Positions 1 to 12,526 of a stretch of DNA of 64,000 nt are shown one piece after another. Position numbers and translations under genes: made by a program. Location: the NCBI RefSeq assembly GCF_036884655.1, contig NC_088339.1, positions 31,767,001 through 31,831,000 of the forward strand. Reading direction: 5' to 3'. Every line of letters begins with the position of its first letter. Position 1 is the first letter of the stretch. The notes beneath the pieces were generated by a model that saw nothing but the letters and a program-made list of their open reading frames with translations, was not told the origin of the DNA and did no database searches. The DNA is from Musa acuminata AAA Group. Lineage: Eukaryota; Streptophyta; Magnoliopsida; Zingiberales; Musaceae.

Positions 1-2404
1 GAACTTTGCCGCGATAACACCACTGGCATGAAGACAAAGTCTGACACAGAGCTTGGACTGAGGAAAAGTGGTGTCTTTCCCTGGAAAGACATACCACAGT
101 AAATCAGAATCATGAGACTTAACTGAAGAGAAAGAGCAAAGAAGTATCTAAAAGCTCAAGATAAAACTCTTCAGATAGTGGTCAAACAGATTCACATACC
201 AGTTTCTCTGGATGCATCCGTTGAAGATAGACCTAGCGCAGGAAAGGTTTCAACCTAGATAAGAGGAATTAGGCAAATAAGCAACTCACAAATTAGTTAT
301 GGAACTTGGCATTGATGGTGGTATATCAGGAGATGAAACATTTTCCAACTTGATGCCTATCTTGTGAGCCCTCCAAAATCAAAAAATACAGAAGAAATAA
401 ATCAGTTTAAAAACAATGGATAAATGGCATTCCATGCCATCAATGCAATATCTGTCTTTTGTGATATAGAAAAATGAATTCAAAAAAATTAAGGCAAGAT
501 AAAAAGCAGCCGTAACAGAGTTACAGACAACAATAAAGAGAGATAATATATTATCTTTTCGCCAAATATATTGTAAATTGCAGAAATTGAGAATAGTTTC
601 TGTGCTTTGAATTTATAAAGTGTCACAGAGTTTAAGAAATTGAGAATAGTTTCTGTGCTTTGAATTTATATATTGTAAATTGCAGAAATTTACATTCTTC
701 TTCTTCTTCTTCTTCTTCAGAGATCTTAGTACTATGACTTCAACAAATAGGAAATCCATCGTGAAAACTTTGTGAAGATAAAGAATATACAAATATAAAG
801 AAATTTTATATGTGGTATAAAATGATAGACAAGAGAATGCCATCAAGAAAAACTGTTGAAGGACCCATTTGCTAGCTGCAAAAGGAAGTAACTAAGTCCT
901 ATCCCTATGAAAGCATCCAAACATAAAAAATGAAGATATCCTCGGATTCTGTGATCCATCTTTGAACTGATATTTATCATGTGGCCAGCACAGCAACATT
1001 CTCTAAAGACAAAAAAGAAATCAACCAACCTCAAACTGTTACCTTCATATTTCTAATTCTTCTCTACCAGTGAAAATAACCCTTAGTGTTATAAATGCAC
1101 GGATGACCTTTACTTTGCACTTGGTTGAATTTATACTTCACACACAAAAGAACAAGATGTCCGATAGTTCTCGTATCAATACTCAATAAAAAACTTCCCA
1201 AAATTTCATTAATCAAGTCAGATGTGAAGCTGATGAGACCAGAGCATCCCCATCAAGTGTAGTGAGGGAAAAACAGGTATATCATTAGTAGCAAGAAAAT
1301 ACGTGCATATTTCAGTCATCAATGCAATTGTTGATGGAATCTTCATCACGTGAACCTTTTAGCCCTTCCTTCTCTATTATTCTGCTGACCTTTCATAACA
1401 AGTTAAAGCACAAGTCAACAAATTTGTGGATGAAGTAACCTATGTAGCACCAAGTTTGCAGACCACTTGATTCTTGATATGAATATGTAAGCTATTCAAC
1501 CGACAATTTAGCTTCTTTGTCAACCAAGCAGGTCAAGCAGAACACTAAAGAAACTAAAATTTTCATCAACTAGGAAAAGGAAAAATAAAAATAAAAGACT
1601 AACAGATCATGCAATTGGTGTCAGAATATTCATTGGATGAACCTTCCCTTCCTCCTTCATTTAGCAGTCTGCTGAACTTTCAGATCAAGATAGAGCAAAA
1701 ATCAAAAAAGAAATTGTAGATGAAGTAATCTATACAGCAACGAGTTTGCAACCGTAAGGGCAGGCACGCAGACCATTTGATTCTTGATATGTATATGTGG
1801 CGATCCAACCGATAATATAACATTTATGTATCCTTGTCGACAAAGAAACCATTCAAGTCAAGCAGAACATCAAAGAAACTCGAGTGCTAGGAGAAAGAGA
1901 GCAAAATAATAGCAAATCATGCAATCGCAAGAACCTCCTATCCCTGCCTCATTCATCATTCTGCTGACCTTTCAGATTGAGTTAGAGCAGAAAGTAACCA
2001 ATACAGCACCGAGTGCATAACACTGGGGGCAGCCAAACTTATATTTTTGCTTCTTTGTCGACCAAGACACCAAAGAGGCTATTGAGAACATTACATAATC
2101 GTGAAACTTCCCTCGATGAGTAAAGGAAAACGCAAGAAAGAGAATAAAAAAATCAAATCATTACCTTTTGGTATCGTGATTCCGAGGAGTTTCTCGAGAA
2201 AGGCTGCTCGGGGGACACGGAAGGTGGGTTCATGCGGCTGGAGGCTTTGGACGGCAGGGGAGAAGAAGAAGAAGAGGAGGAGGGGGCGACGCTGACGGAT
2301 GCGGAGGAGGAGGAGGCTTTCCTCTCGGAGATCTTCTTGATGGCGTCTTCCTCCAAGAAGTTGAGCTCCTCGGCGCTGAGGCCCCAATCGTCCAACTCCT
2401 CCAT
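1..2404 (-). CDS. SMARCAL1-like SNF2 annealing helicase, 5' part (runs off left edge)
   Basis: Three 5' exons are visible: 2165-2404 (80 codons), 200-254 and 1-122; the gene continues beyond base 1. Phases agree: exon 1 ends in phase 0, exon 2 leaves one base (G) and exon 3 supplies TT. Donors are GTAATG and GTATGT; acceptors are ATCTAG and a pyrimidine-rich CTCTTCAG. The N-terminus MEELDDWGLSAEELNFLEED is acidic, followed by a Ser-rich linker. Exon 3 ends with KLCVRLCLHASGVIAAKF, which resembles the start of the HARP domain of plant SMARCAL1/CHR18 proteins. Known family role: nuclear ATP-dependent reannealing of RPA-coated single strands at stalled replication forks. The helicase core lies outside the window, so the assignment rests on the N-terminus and HARP start. 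Intron 1 (255-2164) is long and repeat-bearing. Confidence 0.72.
568..690. repeat. Short mosaic tandem duplication in an intron
   Basis: A 36-bp block beginning AGAAATTGAGAATAG occurs at about 582-617 and again at 635-670. A 21-bp block, ATATTGTAAATTGCAG plus AAATT, occurs at 568-588 and 670-690. The interleaved spacing (about 52 and 102 bp) implies two successive duplication events. It lies in intron 1 of the SMARCAL1-like gene. Confidence 0.8.
695..718. repeat. TTC microsatellite
   Basis: Perfect (TTC)8 tract in intron 1 of the SMARCAL1-like gene. On the gene's own strand it reads GAA. Confidence 0.95.
1340..2090. repeat. Three degenerate tandem copies, period about 287 bp, in SMARCAL1-like intron 1
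   Basis: The phrase CTGCTGA(A/C)CTTTCA with its flanks recurs near 1382, 1670 and 1961. The downstream phrase CTTTGTCRACMAAG recurs near 1516, 1836 and 2055. The blocks between also align (for example TTTGATTCTTGATATG near 1468 and 1777), with indels. The repeats form most of the intron 3' of the first exon. Confidence 0.75.
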
Positions 2405-4072
2405 CTCGCCGCCGCTCCACGAAAACCCTCTCGCCGTGGCTATTGGGAGTGAAATATGGGAACGTTTGAAGCATTAGACATAAATCAGGAAACGACGGGG
2501 GGTTATTTGCAAAATCCGAATCGAATGTGTTTCATGTTTTGCAAAAGTACCCTTCACATATGCTTATTTGCACATTAAAAGATGCGTTGCCTGATTTTTG
2601 TTATTTATAATCTGAACTTTAAATATTTGTAAGTTATCACTTCATAAATATAGACATATATATTTTTTTATTTGATAATCTAATACCAATAAAATTATTT
2701 TCACTCCTTTGCTATAACCTTTTTTTTTTCTCCTTCTTCTTCATTTTCTCCTCTCCTCTTCCTCCTAATCACCAAAGATGATAAATAATTATAAATAATA
2801 AATAATAAAATAGAATGATCTAAATATGGAAGAGTATGATATTAGAAATATTTTTTATATTTGTTTATATGATTTAATTTTTTTTAGGGTTATGTAGATT
2901 TAGAGTATCTTAGAAGACATTATTTTCTGAGTTAATCAGAAGTGGTCATATTTTGAGTCTCTCCAAAATATTCAAAGTTTTATCTTTTAAATATTTTATA
3001 AAATATTTAAAATATAATATTTTTTAAATGATTCAAAAATATACAGAATATATCATTTTTCAGGTAATTATTAGAAGTCAAATGTTCGGATTAATATTAT
3101 GAATATTTTATATCTTAAAATTCTGAATGTATAACATTAACTATTTTTTTCCTCTTCAGATGTTAGTAGAAATTAATAATATAAATGTTCAACTCATAAT
3201 ATTTATTCTATTTTTAAGATTATATATTATATAATAACCCAAAAAACTTCATATTTTAAGTCAGAAGTATTAGCCCAAAAGATGTAATGTTTTGAGCTAT
3301 TACAAACTACTGAAACAGAAAATATCATTTTTGGAGAATTCATAGAACACTCAAAATATGATATTTTGTGTGGTGAGTCAAGAAAAGCTTAAAATATATC
3401 ATATTTTAGTGGGTGGGGAATGTTGACAATACAGGGGCTGTAGAGAAGGAAAAAAAGATAAGGGTACAAATAAAAATAGAGAGGAATTATAACTAGTAAA
3501 AAGGAGGTTTTAAATAGTAGCCTCCTCAAACAGACTGATCCTGTTTACTTATAGTTCATTATTTATCACTCAAAAATTATCATTAAATTATTGTTTGGTA
3601 TTTAAAATATTATTTTCATCTATTAAGAAATTGAAATAGAACAAATAAATGATTTATATCCTGCTCAAATTTCAAACTAAATGAGAAAATTTGTGATGTA
3701 ATATGTTTTTTATATATCTCGAAATTAATATTATGTTAATGACAATATTGTATCATTTTATAGCTGTGATATCTGTGAGGAGTATGAGAAAGCCATTATG
3801 AGCTTAAGAACATAATATTTTCTTAAGCACTCAAATTCATTGCATGAAGAAGAACTATATAATGTGTTTCAGAACTCTTTATCAAAAATGATATTTCATT
3901 TCCTCTTGCATTATTCCACTGCTATAATATCTATGCACAAAATATTATATGTGTCTGTTTCCTGCATCAAAGCATGCTGTGACTATGTCGAATGAAACAC
4001 CAAGAAAGCTTAGCCTATCCAAGCGACTTGAGTTGAGGCTGTCGATGACACTTGAAGAACCTGCATGCCCTT
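2405..4072. other. AT-rich intergenic spacer
   Basis: Lies between the start codon of the SMARCAL1-like gene and the stop codon of the WRKY gene. The first 60-100 bases should hold the SMARCAL1-like 5' UTR and promoter. From about 2580 to 4000 the DNA is very AT-rich with no supportable reading frame. Between about 2945 and 3410 a loose motif around CATATTTT(G/A)AG recurs at least six times. The last part (about 3880-4072) probably contains the WRKY 3' UTR. Confidence 0.6.
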
Positions 4073-6395
4073 CTAATTAAGAGAGAAGGTGGTGCAGGGC
4101 TTGGGGAGCTGAGGAGATCCAGGCACCATGTGAGCCCCGGCAGAGGGCACATTGCTACCGCCGGCTCCGGTTGAACTTGTCGGAGCTCCCATAATGGACG
4201 TGATGGCGGCGGTCAAGGCCGCGGTGAAGTTTGGATCGGTGGTGATCGCGGCAGTAACACTCTCGACCACCGCTTGCTGCCGCGGTCCGTGCTGCAACGT
4301 CTGCGGCCCGACCATGCTCGGTAGCTTCTGCGGGAGGCCGTATATGGGGAAAGGCATCTGGAGCGGGGACACCGTAGGGTGGGCCCGCTGCAGCAGCTGC
4401 TGGATCGGGTTCGCGGATTTCGTCAGGTCGAGGGTGATGGTGGGAAACGAGGTGGAGGCGGAGAGAGTAGCCATGGTGGAATCATAGAGTATGTGAGGGT
4501 GCAGAAAGCCGTTGGCGGAGGCGACGAGCGAGTCCTTGCTGGTGGTAGAGCCGGAGAGTAGCATGGCCGCGGCCGCCGACGTGGTGTTCGCCATGGCTTT
4601 TGCGGCGGGAGGAAGAGGATGGTTGTGCTTGCCTTCATAGGTGGTTATAAGTACCGTCTTGTCCTCGGCATATCTCTGCACCTATTGCATTCATGCAGAC
4701 AACCATCAGTAGAATTAATGGCTTTACATGTTGACTAAAAGCATGAAATGGGCATTGATCGACAAGCTATTATGCAGATGCATTTGATCAATCACATGAT
4801 TCGTTCTTCTTCTTCTTCTTTTCTTCTTATGTCACTCTTAGGTAGAACCAACAAAGTGCAATAAGAAAAACGATAAGCTCGTAAGTAGCCATGACCTTTC
4901 TCTAGATGCGATCATGAACTCAGAATTGCTTGCCCTACCTGCTTCCTAACTGGGCATCCGGTAGCCATGGTACAGCGATAGTAGGCCCGAGGACAGGGAT
5001 TGCCCTTAGCCATCTTCTGACCATACTTCCTCCACTGACAGCCGTCACTGATCTAGAAACCACAACAATCTCTTTAGTTCTACAAAACCACAGTTCAACA
5101 GTGCTACTGAGATCGATCGTTCTGTGTTTGTGTTACCATTGGTGCATCCGATCGAGCACGCACCGAGACTCTCGCTCTCCGGTTTGAGAGGTCAGATGGT
5201 GTAGCAGCACTGCTTGTTTCTTGCGTTAGATTGGGGTTCTCTGAGGAGCCATCAACCTGAGAGTGCTGTGTTTCTGCGGATGGAATGATGCCTCGATCAC
5301 TGGAGATTATGTTGAGCGAAGAGGAGTGTTCTCCGTCGCCGTCGTCGGAGTTTCCGTGGATCATCCGCATGCGAGCCGGTCCATGTTCCATGATTTGGTG
5401 TGCTGATGATTCTCCTTGTCTTGCCACACTGGTCTTGCCATCCTTTTGAGAAGGAATCAAACACCTCAAGTGACGGACAAAGATGAATTTGCAGAGATGG
5501 ATTCTCTTGGTTCTTTATGATATGGATTCTTTTAGGATTTTGGTGGACAAGATTCAGACAAGACAACATGGTAAACGATAGGAATAGGGTTCCCAAATAG
5601 AGGATGAAAAGAGAAAAACCTGCCATCGGTAGATCTCGTGTTCTTTCTGTTGCACCGCTGGAAGAAGCTGACTGTGTAGGGCAGTGTAACTTTCTGTGAG
5701 CTGATCCAGCATGCTTCTTAATCTCCGGTTCTCATCCCTGACTCGGTTTAGCTCGATCCGAAGCGCAGAAAACTGCGACTGTGGTGTTAAGAATAAGTAC
5801 ATGCAGATTCAAAGAATCAAATTCCTCTAACACGCAACAAAGATCCTATATATCTTATAGATCCAGGAAAGTCAAATTAAGAGTTGACCTCCCATGGTGC
5901 ACAAAACAGGAAACCCATATCGGTCTAAGAAAAGCTAACAACTCACCTTGTGTTTTGATTCCTCCTCCTCGACGACGACTTGGCTGGCCTGAGAATTCAC
6001 TGTTAGAAGGTACAATCCAGTCTGGACAGCAGCAAAGAGAAGCCCTCATCATCAATTCTACACTTTGGATAATAACCCTCATATAATTAACCATGCAATT
6101 AATTTGTACGCGGATCTTATAATCTCTATCTATTTCTAGAAACTAAACGAGTGCAAGTAATGGCAGAGTAGGATCCCTAAGAACTCCATGACCTCGATTC
6201 AACACTCTGTTAGCTTACGTTGACAGAGGCGCCTCCACGAGCCAGCGCGTTTTCCTCCTCTTCCTCATGGCCTTTAGGTGACGCAACGCCGGCTCCAGCT
6301 TCAGTGACATCTTGCCGACCGTTCTGGGAGAAGAAGTCGACCTCCTTGATCGGGTTCCGGAGGCGCAAAAGCGCCATGTCTTGTGGCCTGTCCAT
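4073..6395 (-). CDS. WRKY transcription factor, group IIb (WRKY6/31/42-like)
   Basis: Six coding exons: 6219-6395, 5947-5988, 5620-5778, about 5137-5445, 4939-5052 and 4073-4681, giving about 469 residues. Exon 1 encodes [20 protein letters not shown]. Exon 3 encodes a leucine-zipper-like coiled coil (about residues 75-115). Exon 4 ends [13 protein letters not shown], the usual lead-in to a IIb WRKY domain. Exons 5 and 6 hold WRKYGQK (residues 236-242) and the zinc ligands C256, C262, H286 and H288 (C-X5-C-X23-HXH). The intron inside the domain after VRKQ is the typical group IIb position. The C-terminus is Ala/Ser/Thr-rich. Known role: nuclear factors binding W-boxes (TTGACC/T) in defence, senescence and nutrient responses. 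The exon 4 acceptor (5446/5447) is weak and is the least certain boundary. Tyr replaces the Cys usual after VQR, which is not a zinc ligand. Confidence 0.93.
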
Positions 6396-6531
6396 TGGAA
6401 GGACGAAGAAGATGAAGGTAAGCGATACAGGAAGGAGAGATGCGTGGGTTGTTCGAGGGCCGGGAAAGGAAACAGAAGGACAACAGGACAGTTTCGGGAC
6501 CCTCGGTCCAATTTGTAGAGAGAGGGAGAGC

Positions 6532-6557
6532 GAGAGAGAGAGAGAGAGAGAGAGAGA
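6532..6557. repeat. GA/CT microsatellite in the WRKY 5' UTR or promoter
   Basis: A (GA)13 tract about 140 bp upstream of the WRKY start codon. On the gene's strand it reads CT, as is common in plant 5' UTRs. Imperfect GAGA extends back to about 6516. Confidence 0.9.
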
Positions 6558-6729
6558 CGGCGTCACTTTTGGCGTCAGCGTGACAGGTGGTGGCCACAGA
6601 GGCGCGGAGAGGACGCGGGAATAGGCGGAGACGTTTCCGGTTTCCCGGTTCCCGTGGACGGACCGTTGGATCCGACGGTACCGGGGCGACGGCGAGGGGC
6701 GGGTTCCCACGTGGCGGAGGTCGCGCCCC

Positions 6730-6879
6730 GGTCAACGAGGTAGACGGCACGGCTCTCTCTCCCTCGCGGTGTGGCATCGTTGGTCACCATAACCGGGACC
6801 CATCGGATTTGACTTTGGCGCGCCACGTAATAGCGTAACTTGACTCCGCGGCCACGCCGCGTCATCCTTTGGACTTGAC
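6730..6879 (-). promoter_or_regulatory. W-box cluster upstream of the WRKY gene
   Basis: Four TTGAC cores within 150 bp: 6730-6735 (TTGACC on the minus strand), 6809-6814 and 6840-6845 (TTGACT on the plus strand), and 6875-6879 (TTGAC followed by G). They lie 335-485 bp upstream of the WRKY start codon. WRKY genes are often auto- or cross-regulated through such sites; binding here is inferred. Confidence 0.5.
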
Positions 6880-6899
6880 GTCGTTGGGCCCCATCTTTT

Positions 6900-7756
6900 C
6901 TTAATCAACGCTTTAAAATCGGTGCCGTGTGGACACACAGTTTACAGAAATTAAAGGAAAGGAAATTAATTCATGTCCACGAGAAATAAATCATTCTGAA
7001 TTAATACGTCTTTGTGACGTTGAGGTATATCTGAAAAATATTATTTTCAGCTGTCTGTGTATTATGTAACTTGTGATATTATTTTCACGTCTCAAGAGAT
7101 AATCGTAATAATATTCCTCTGAATCATCAATCATTTTCAAGTAATTATCACTGGAAGAAGTGATAGATCACAACTGAATGGAAATTGTCACGACAACGAA
7201 CGATATAATTAGGTGAAAACATCTATAAATTAATGTCAAAAGTCTCTGGATAACATTAGGTGATGCTGATATAGAAGTTTTTATCATTTTATGTATGACT
7301 GAGAATCCAAAGAAGCCGGAGAATACACGCCAGCTTTATTGCTCTATCTATGTAAGCTTCAAGGAAGGTCCAAAAAATTAGATTGTGACTGGAAGAAATT
7401 TGGTGCACTTGTTCTTTCAAGTTGACAGTTGATCATAAAATGAGTTTTGCGTCGCATGGAAATGTGAGGATCAAATAATTGTAAAGCAAAGCTTGTTCAT
7501 ATGCTACTTATTCACCAGACTCCGCTACTCTTTTACATGGTCTAGCAATATGATAAACAAATTAATGTTTAGGTGGCCATGAGTCCAAGTGGATCCTCTA
7601 GTTATGATAACTATGCTAATGAAAAGAAAAAGGCCATGATAGTTTTCAGGAGACTGTTCATGCCTTTTCATCTGTGTACACATGCAGTGGAATATCCTAA
7701 AGATTTAAATAAAATATCATGCATTAAGAAGAAAAGGATTCTGTGGGCAGGAAAGA

Positions 7757-7787
<31 letters not shown>

Positions 7788-8778
7788 AAATGTGAGGGTG
7801 AGAAAGGGAAGGTGTTGCGACTCTCATAATACCGATCACACCAAATTAAGAAGTCTCAGTTCCTGTTGGAAGACAAGTTGCGACATTAATGCATGCATGG
7901 ACTTGCACTGCTCTATCTTCTACAAATCAGCATGTTTTTATTGCTACAGATGCCATTACTGGTGAACCAAAACGTGGAAACTTCGGTCATGGATTGGGGA
8001 AAAAAGGAGGAGACTACAACGTCCATGTGGTGGCAGTCAATGAGCTTTGTTGTTTGAATAAGTTGACATGAATCAATTAGTACGAGCCAAAACTTTGTCT
8101 TGTTACAATACAATTAGTATCGTAGACACTCGTTGGATCATTCCAAGGAAGATGAACTAAATAAAAATAGCATAAGACATGAGTAGCTATCCATGTCGAC
8201 AGAAGTGAGGCGTGGAAGCTTGTGAGCAAAAGTTTTTCTTCATTCTTCGACGCCCCTTCCAATAGGCTATTGACAGAGCCTTTACATGATCTATGTAGAA
8301 TAGACATGTTATGGTCGACGGATATGGAGATAAAGACGTCAACCTACCATATTGCAAAAGAACTCGTGGCTTTTCTAACAACGGAGAGAAGACCAAACTA
8401 TGGTGTGTGATCGATGGTCCTCTTGGAGTGTCACATGCAACGCAGTTGAGTCAAGCAATCAGGTTAAAAGGTTAGCAAGCATATCAAAAGATCAGAAGAA
8501 GGGAGAAAGAGAGAGAGAGAGAGAGAGAGAGACTCGTGAATGGCTATAGAAACGCAAGCAAAAGAAAAGAAGAAAAAGAGAGGAACAAGAGACTCATGAA
8601 AGGCTAAAGTAAACACAAGCAAACAAGATGACGAAAAGAAGAGCGCGAGAGAGAGGTTCTAGTAAATGAAAGCGATGCCGGAGCTGACACTAAAGAACAA
8701 AAGAATCTAAAGGTCACCTTATCAATGAAAGTGAGAGGCTTTGGCTTAGCCATTGACTTCTTGTGAGTCATTTGGACC

Positions 8779-8817
<39 letters not shown>

Positions 8818-9720
8818 AATATATATATAATATAATATAATATTTATATTTATATTCACTGGCCTCATCTGTTGATGACTTGCATGGACAAGCAAAGCAG
8901 GACAACTAGATGGGCAAGTGGAGATAAATTACATAGTGTCCAAAAATGGAGTAGCATCATTAGGTGGGAGGCATATTTGGAGATACTTGACCTTGTGGAT
9001 AACATTATACACAAATACATAATCATCCTTATGAGAAATTTTGGTCAGTAGTACCTTTCTTGTGTTCTTATCTTTCTCTTACATGCATCGTGCCATCACC
9101 AACTTGTAAGGAGTGGTTATAATATTCCTCAAGCAATATTTTCTTTTCCCTAATGTATATTATTTGATGGGATACCACGACTTCTGTTGATTGGGCCATG
9201 ATTTTTATTATTATTTTGTCTTTGTGAAAAGCGTGGAAGCTTTAAAATCATAGTAGAAATCCATGGATTTAAACTTTCTAGTACAATTACCTAAAATATA
9301 CAATAAATCGTAGCATAAATGAAAATAATATATTTGATGGGTCAAATATCATCTGGAGACTCAATCAGTACTAAAAATGAACTTTATCAGTATATGAATC
9401 ACATATAAATAAGCTTCCAATGGTCAATTACCAAGTTAGGTTCACCTTCCAAATCTCACAATATTTCCTAACATTCGATGAACAAATGACTGATGATTGA
9501 TGGTCTGAAGAAAAAGATGATAAAAGAGGGTGAGAATTCCATGTCACATAAGAGAAATAATCATTAGTAGGATATGTGGTAGATGTGAAACAATTAGGAT
9601 AGACTACTGAGGCCTCTTAATCATTCATAGGAGCACAGAGAGACTGTAGCACACAGTTCAGTGACAAGAGGAGTTGCTTCTGCCTTCGTACTACTTCATT
9701 GCACTCATGCATGAGTACAG
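6900..9720. other. Gene-poor spacer with microsatellites
   Basis: No supportable gene was found. Simple repeats include an AAG run at about 7758-7790, a (GA)12 tract at about 8509-8532 and a (CT)18 tract at 8781-8816 that leads straight into AT-rich DNA. The Arg-rich reading frame near 7573-7965 is a by-product of the AAG repeat. Confidence 0.55.
8781..8816. repeat. CT microsatellite
   Basis: Perfect (CT)18 followed by a run of TATATATA and TAATA units to about 8850. Confidence 0.95.
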
Positions 9721-9865
9721 ATCAGTAGGATATGGTTTCTAGAACACTAATAAACAAACAGGAACAATACAAGGAGACGTGGCACTCTGCTGGTCCCACA
9801 AAGTTTCTTTGGTGTTTGAAGTGGGAGTGACCTCGGAAAGGAACCACACCTCTCTCCTCTTTCTC

Positions 9866-10020
9866 TGACGAGACTTCGAAGCCCTCTTTGGACTCGGTGG
9901 TTCCCTTTCCTTTTCCATGGGTTAGCAGGAAAGAAACTACTCCTCGATCATCTCTCTCTGGCGAGACTTCGAAACCCTCTTTGGATTCGGTGGTTCCCTT
10001 TCCTTTTCCATTGGTTAGCA
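9866..10020. repeat. Tandem duplication, period 92 bp
   Basis: A roughly 61-bp segment (CGAGACTTCGAARCCCTCTT and onward, ending in GGTTAGCA) occurs at 9868-9928 and 9960-10020 with few differences. The spacer also resembles sequence just before copy 1. Both copies remain in one open frame on the minus strand, but no protein family is recognised. Confidence 0.85.
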
Positions 10021-12487
10021 TGCTAAGGAGGACTTGGACCGACCACCGCCTTGGCTGGAAGTGTCAAAGCATGTTGAAGTCTGGCCAGTGCAAACCAACA
10101 CACCACCTCCTTTCATGTCACAGACTTCTGTGGCACCCTCCTCGATCCTCCACTATCGATCAGACTACGGTGTTATTTCTGTAGTCTCATGAAAGTACAC
10201 TATGGATAAGACCACGGCGTTGGAGCAACGCCAAATCAGGGGTGAGAGAGAACAATCTTTGAGATGTGGAGAGCCAAGACGAAGGCACCATTGATCCAGC
10301 ATCACATGGAAGCTACTTCCGAAAGGGAGATGCCCAAGTTGTTCATACATTGAATGGTAGAGGAGCCTTGACAAATGTGGTAGGTATTCCAAGAAGACGT
10401 CGAGGTGAAGGTAGGACACAAATGTCAAGATCATATATGACAAAAACCTATGGACATATGATAATCAATGTTAAGATAAATTAGGATAAATTATATGATT
10501 AATATTTTAGGCCAATTAGAACTCATTAAGTCGGCAGGATACGAGAAAATTGTATGATGTATGATTGAAAATCAAATATTTTATTTTTGATTCTCACACA
10601 AAATCTTTGATTGACTCTTACCATATATACCTTTGATATCAATACTAGTTATATAGATAACGCTTGTGATATAAGGGGCTCACCTCAAAGGAATCATACA
10701 CAAAGAATACTTGCTAGATTTTGTTACTAGTAAGAAACAAATCACAGTCAAGTGCATAAATCATGCTTAATCTGCCAACAAATTGATTCCACGAATTACA
10801 TGCAATCATAATAATATTTAACTCTGATGGGAGAATTTTAGGAAAGAAAGAGAACAGCAATTCTGTCCTGGTGAGGAAATTTTCATCGACTATGTTGTAG
10901 CTTTCAGAAACGTTTAGCTGCTAGTGAGTTTTCCCTATAAGATTACACAGTAGCTTCATCAGAATTCACAGTCCATATTTTTCCAAGAAGACAAACACAA
11001 TTAAGTATGCTGAATGGAATCATGTTGGAGAAGGATGTGCAGATGAACATAGGAGAGACCAACAATGGAAGAAGCCATTTCTCATGTGTGCCAAGGACTG
11101 TCAAAGGTCACTAGCCTTTGCAAGGAAGTAAAGCACAAGTGAAAATTGGAAGGAGACTTGCAGTCCTTCATGATCCGCCTCTCCCCTTTGCCCCACTACC
11201 CTTCCCTACCTTCCATGGAATGATGATGACTTCTATTCATCTGTATGCAGGTGATGAGTTGTCCTTCTCCTGGATACTGCACCACCTTCCCTCCAACAAG
11301 AACTTGACACCAACAGGAGAACACCAGCAACGCCATTGCACTTGTTCTTCCAGAGTGGCCTAGGGTTAGCAAATACCTACCTGACTGAATCTAATGTTGG
11401 GTCACAACCTTGCACTCTTCAGCTCTCACTACTGTACTGATTCCTATTGACTTTTAGCTTTATTAGACACCGTTATTCCAACCTCACCTGTCCGAGCGAT
11501 CAATATCCAACAAGCCTATGGATCAGACAAAGTTATCGAGGCTGCTGTGAGTTGTCCAGTCCATAATCCATGGGCCACTTTGAGAGCACTAACATTAGGA
11601 GCATATTTCGACATGTTAACGACACTATCCTTTCCTATCCTCAAAGCAGATGGCACAAAGTGCGTCACAAACTGGTGGTGGCATGCCATCTTCATGTTGA
11701 AGCCCTGACATTTCTGTCAACTTGAGGCAGCGAGACAGGTTTGTCCTGCTTCAATTCAAAACAGGGGATTGCATGCAACAATCTGTTTCCTGGCCAAGCT
11801 TAATACCTACCATAGTCAACCTGGACAGTTTTCTGCAAATCCCATACAGGTAGTTCATTTATTGAACTAATATTATAGCTTAATGATGGGAGTTCATGAA
11901 CAATCCATGGATGGGTTGGTTCCTCAAAGTTACCATTCTGAATTACAAGTACAGGTACAAGTTCGATCAATGAATCACATCCCAATCTTGAATGTCGTAG
12001 GAGTAAAGCAACTTGTACCTTCGTCGAGTTTTAGATCACCACATGCAACCAGGTGCCACCAGAGACCAGCCTTCCTTCAGTGCCAAGAACTTTGGCCAAC
12101 TTGTAGTGCTAATTATGTCTTCAGCTAATTCATCCTCCATCTCCTTGCCGGGAATCTTTGGAGGTGACACAAGCATGTCACATGGAGGACTTTGCTGATC
12201 TTTAACTAATGGCAATCATGCAATGGAATAGCAGAGTAAGATCATTGTTTCTGCAGTCATGGCTTCTTGGAGCAGCACATGATCGCCACCATGGACTGGA
12301 GCTCCATGGTGAAGTGATGGCTTGCACATACGAGTATGTCCGAGTGATGTGGTCGATGCATGACAGATCAAGGTCTATAGAACACATACCAAGCTCGTGA
12401 TGCCTGATGTTATATACCAAGGTCTATGCAACTTCGCTTCCCTTTTGATTTGTGATCCACGCTTTGTATTGGAGAAGAACACGAAAA

Positions 12488-12526
<39 letters not shown>

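Noticed and set aside
2091..2477. Overlapping frames of 127 and 81 codons over the SMARCAL1-like first exon
   Set aside because: They are alternative-frame and antisense shadows of exon 1. The frame starting at 2404 gives the recognisable acidic N-terminus and a splice-consistent link to the HARP exon.
7573..7965. Plus frame of 130 codons with a poly-Arg run
   Set aside because: The Arg run is translation of an AAG microsatellite. There is no domain, no splice partner and no coding-like composition.
12289..12311. Possible miR319/miR159-like hairpin around GGACTGGAGCTCC
   Set aside because: The match to the miRNA is partial, the inverted repeat is only 8 bp per arm, and no longer stem is seen.
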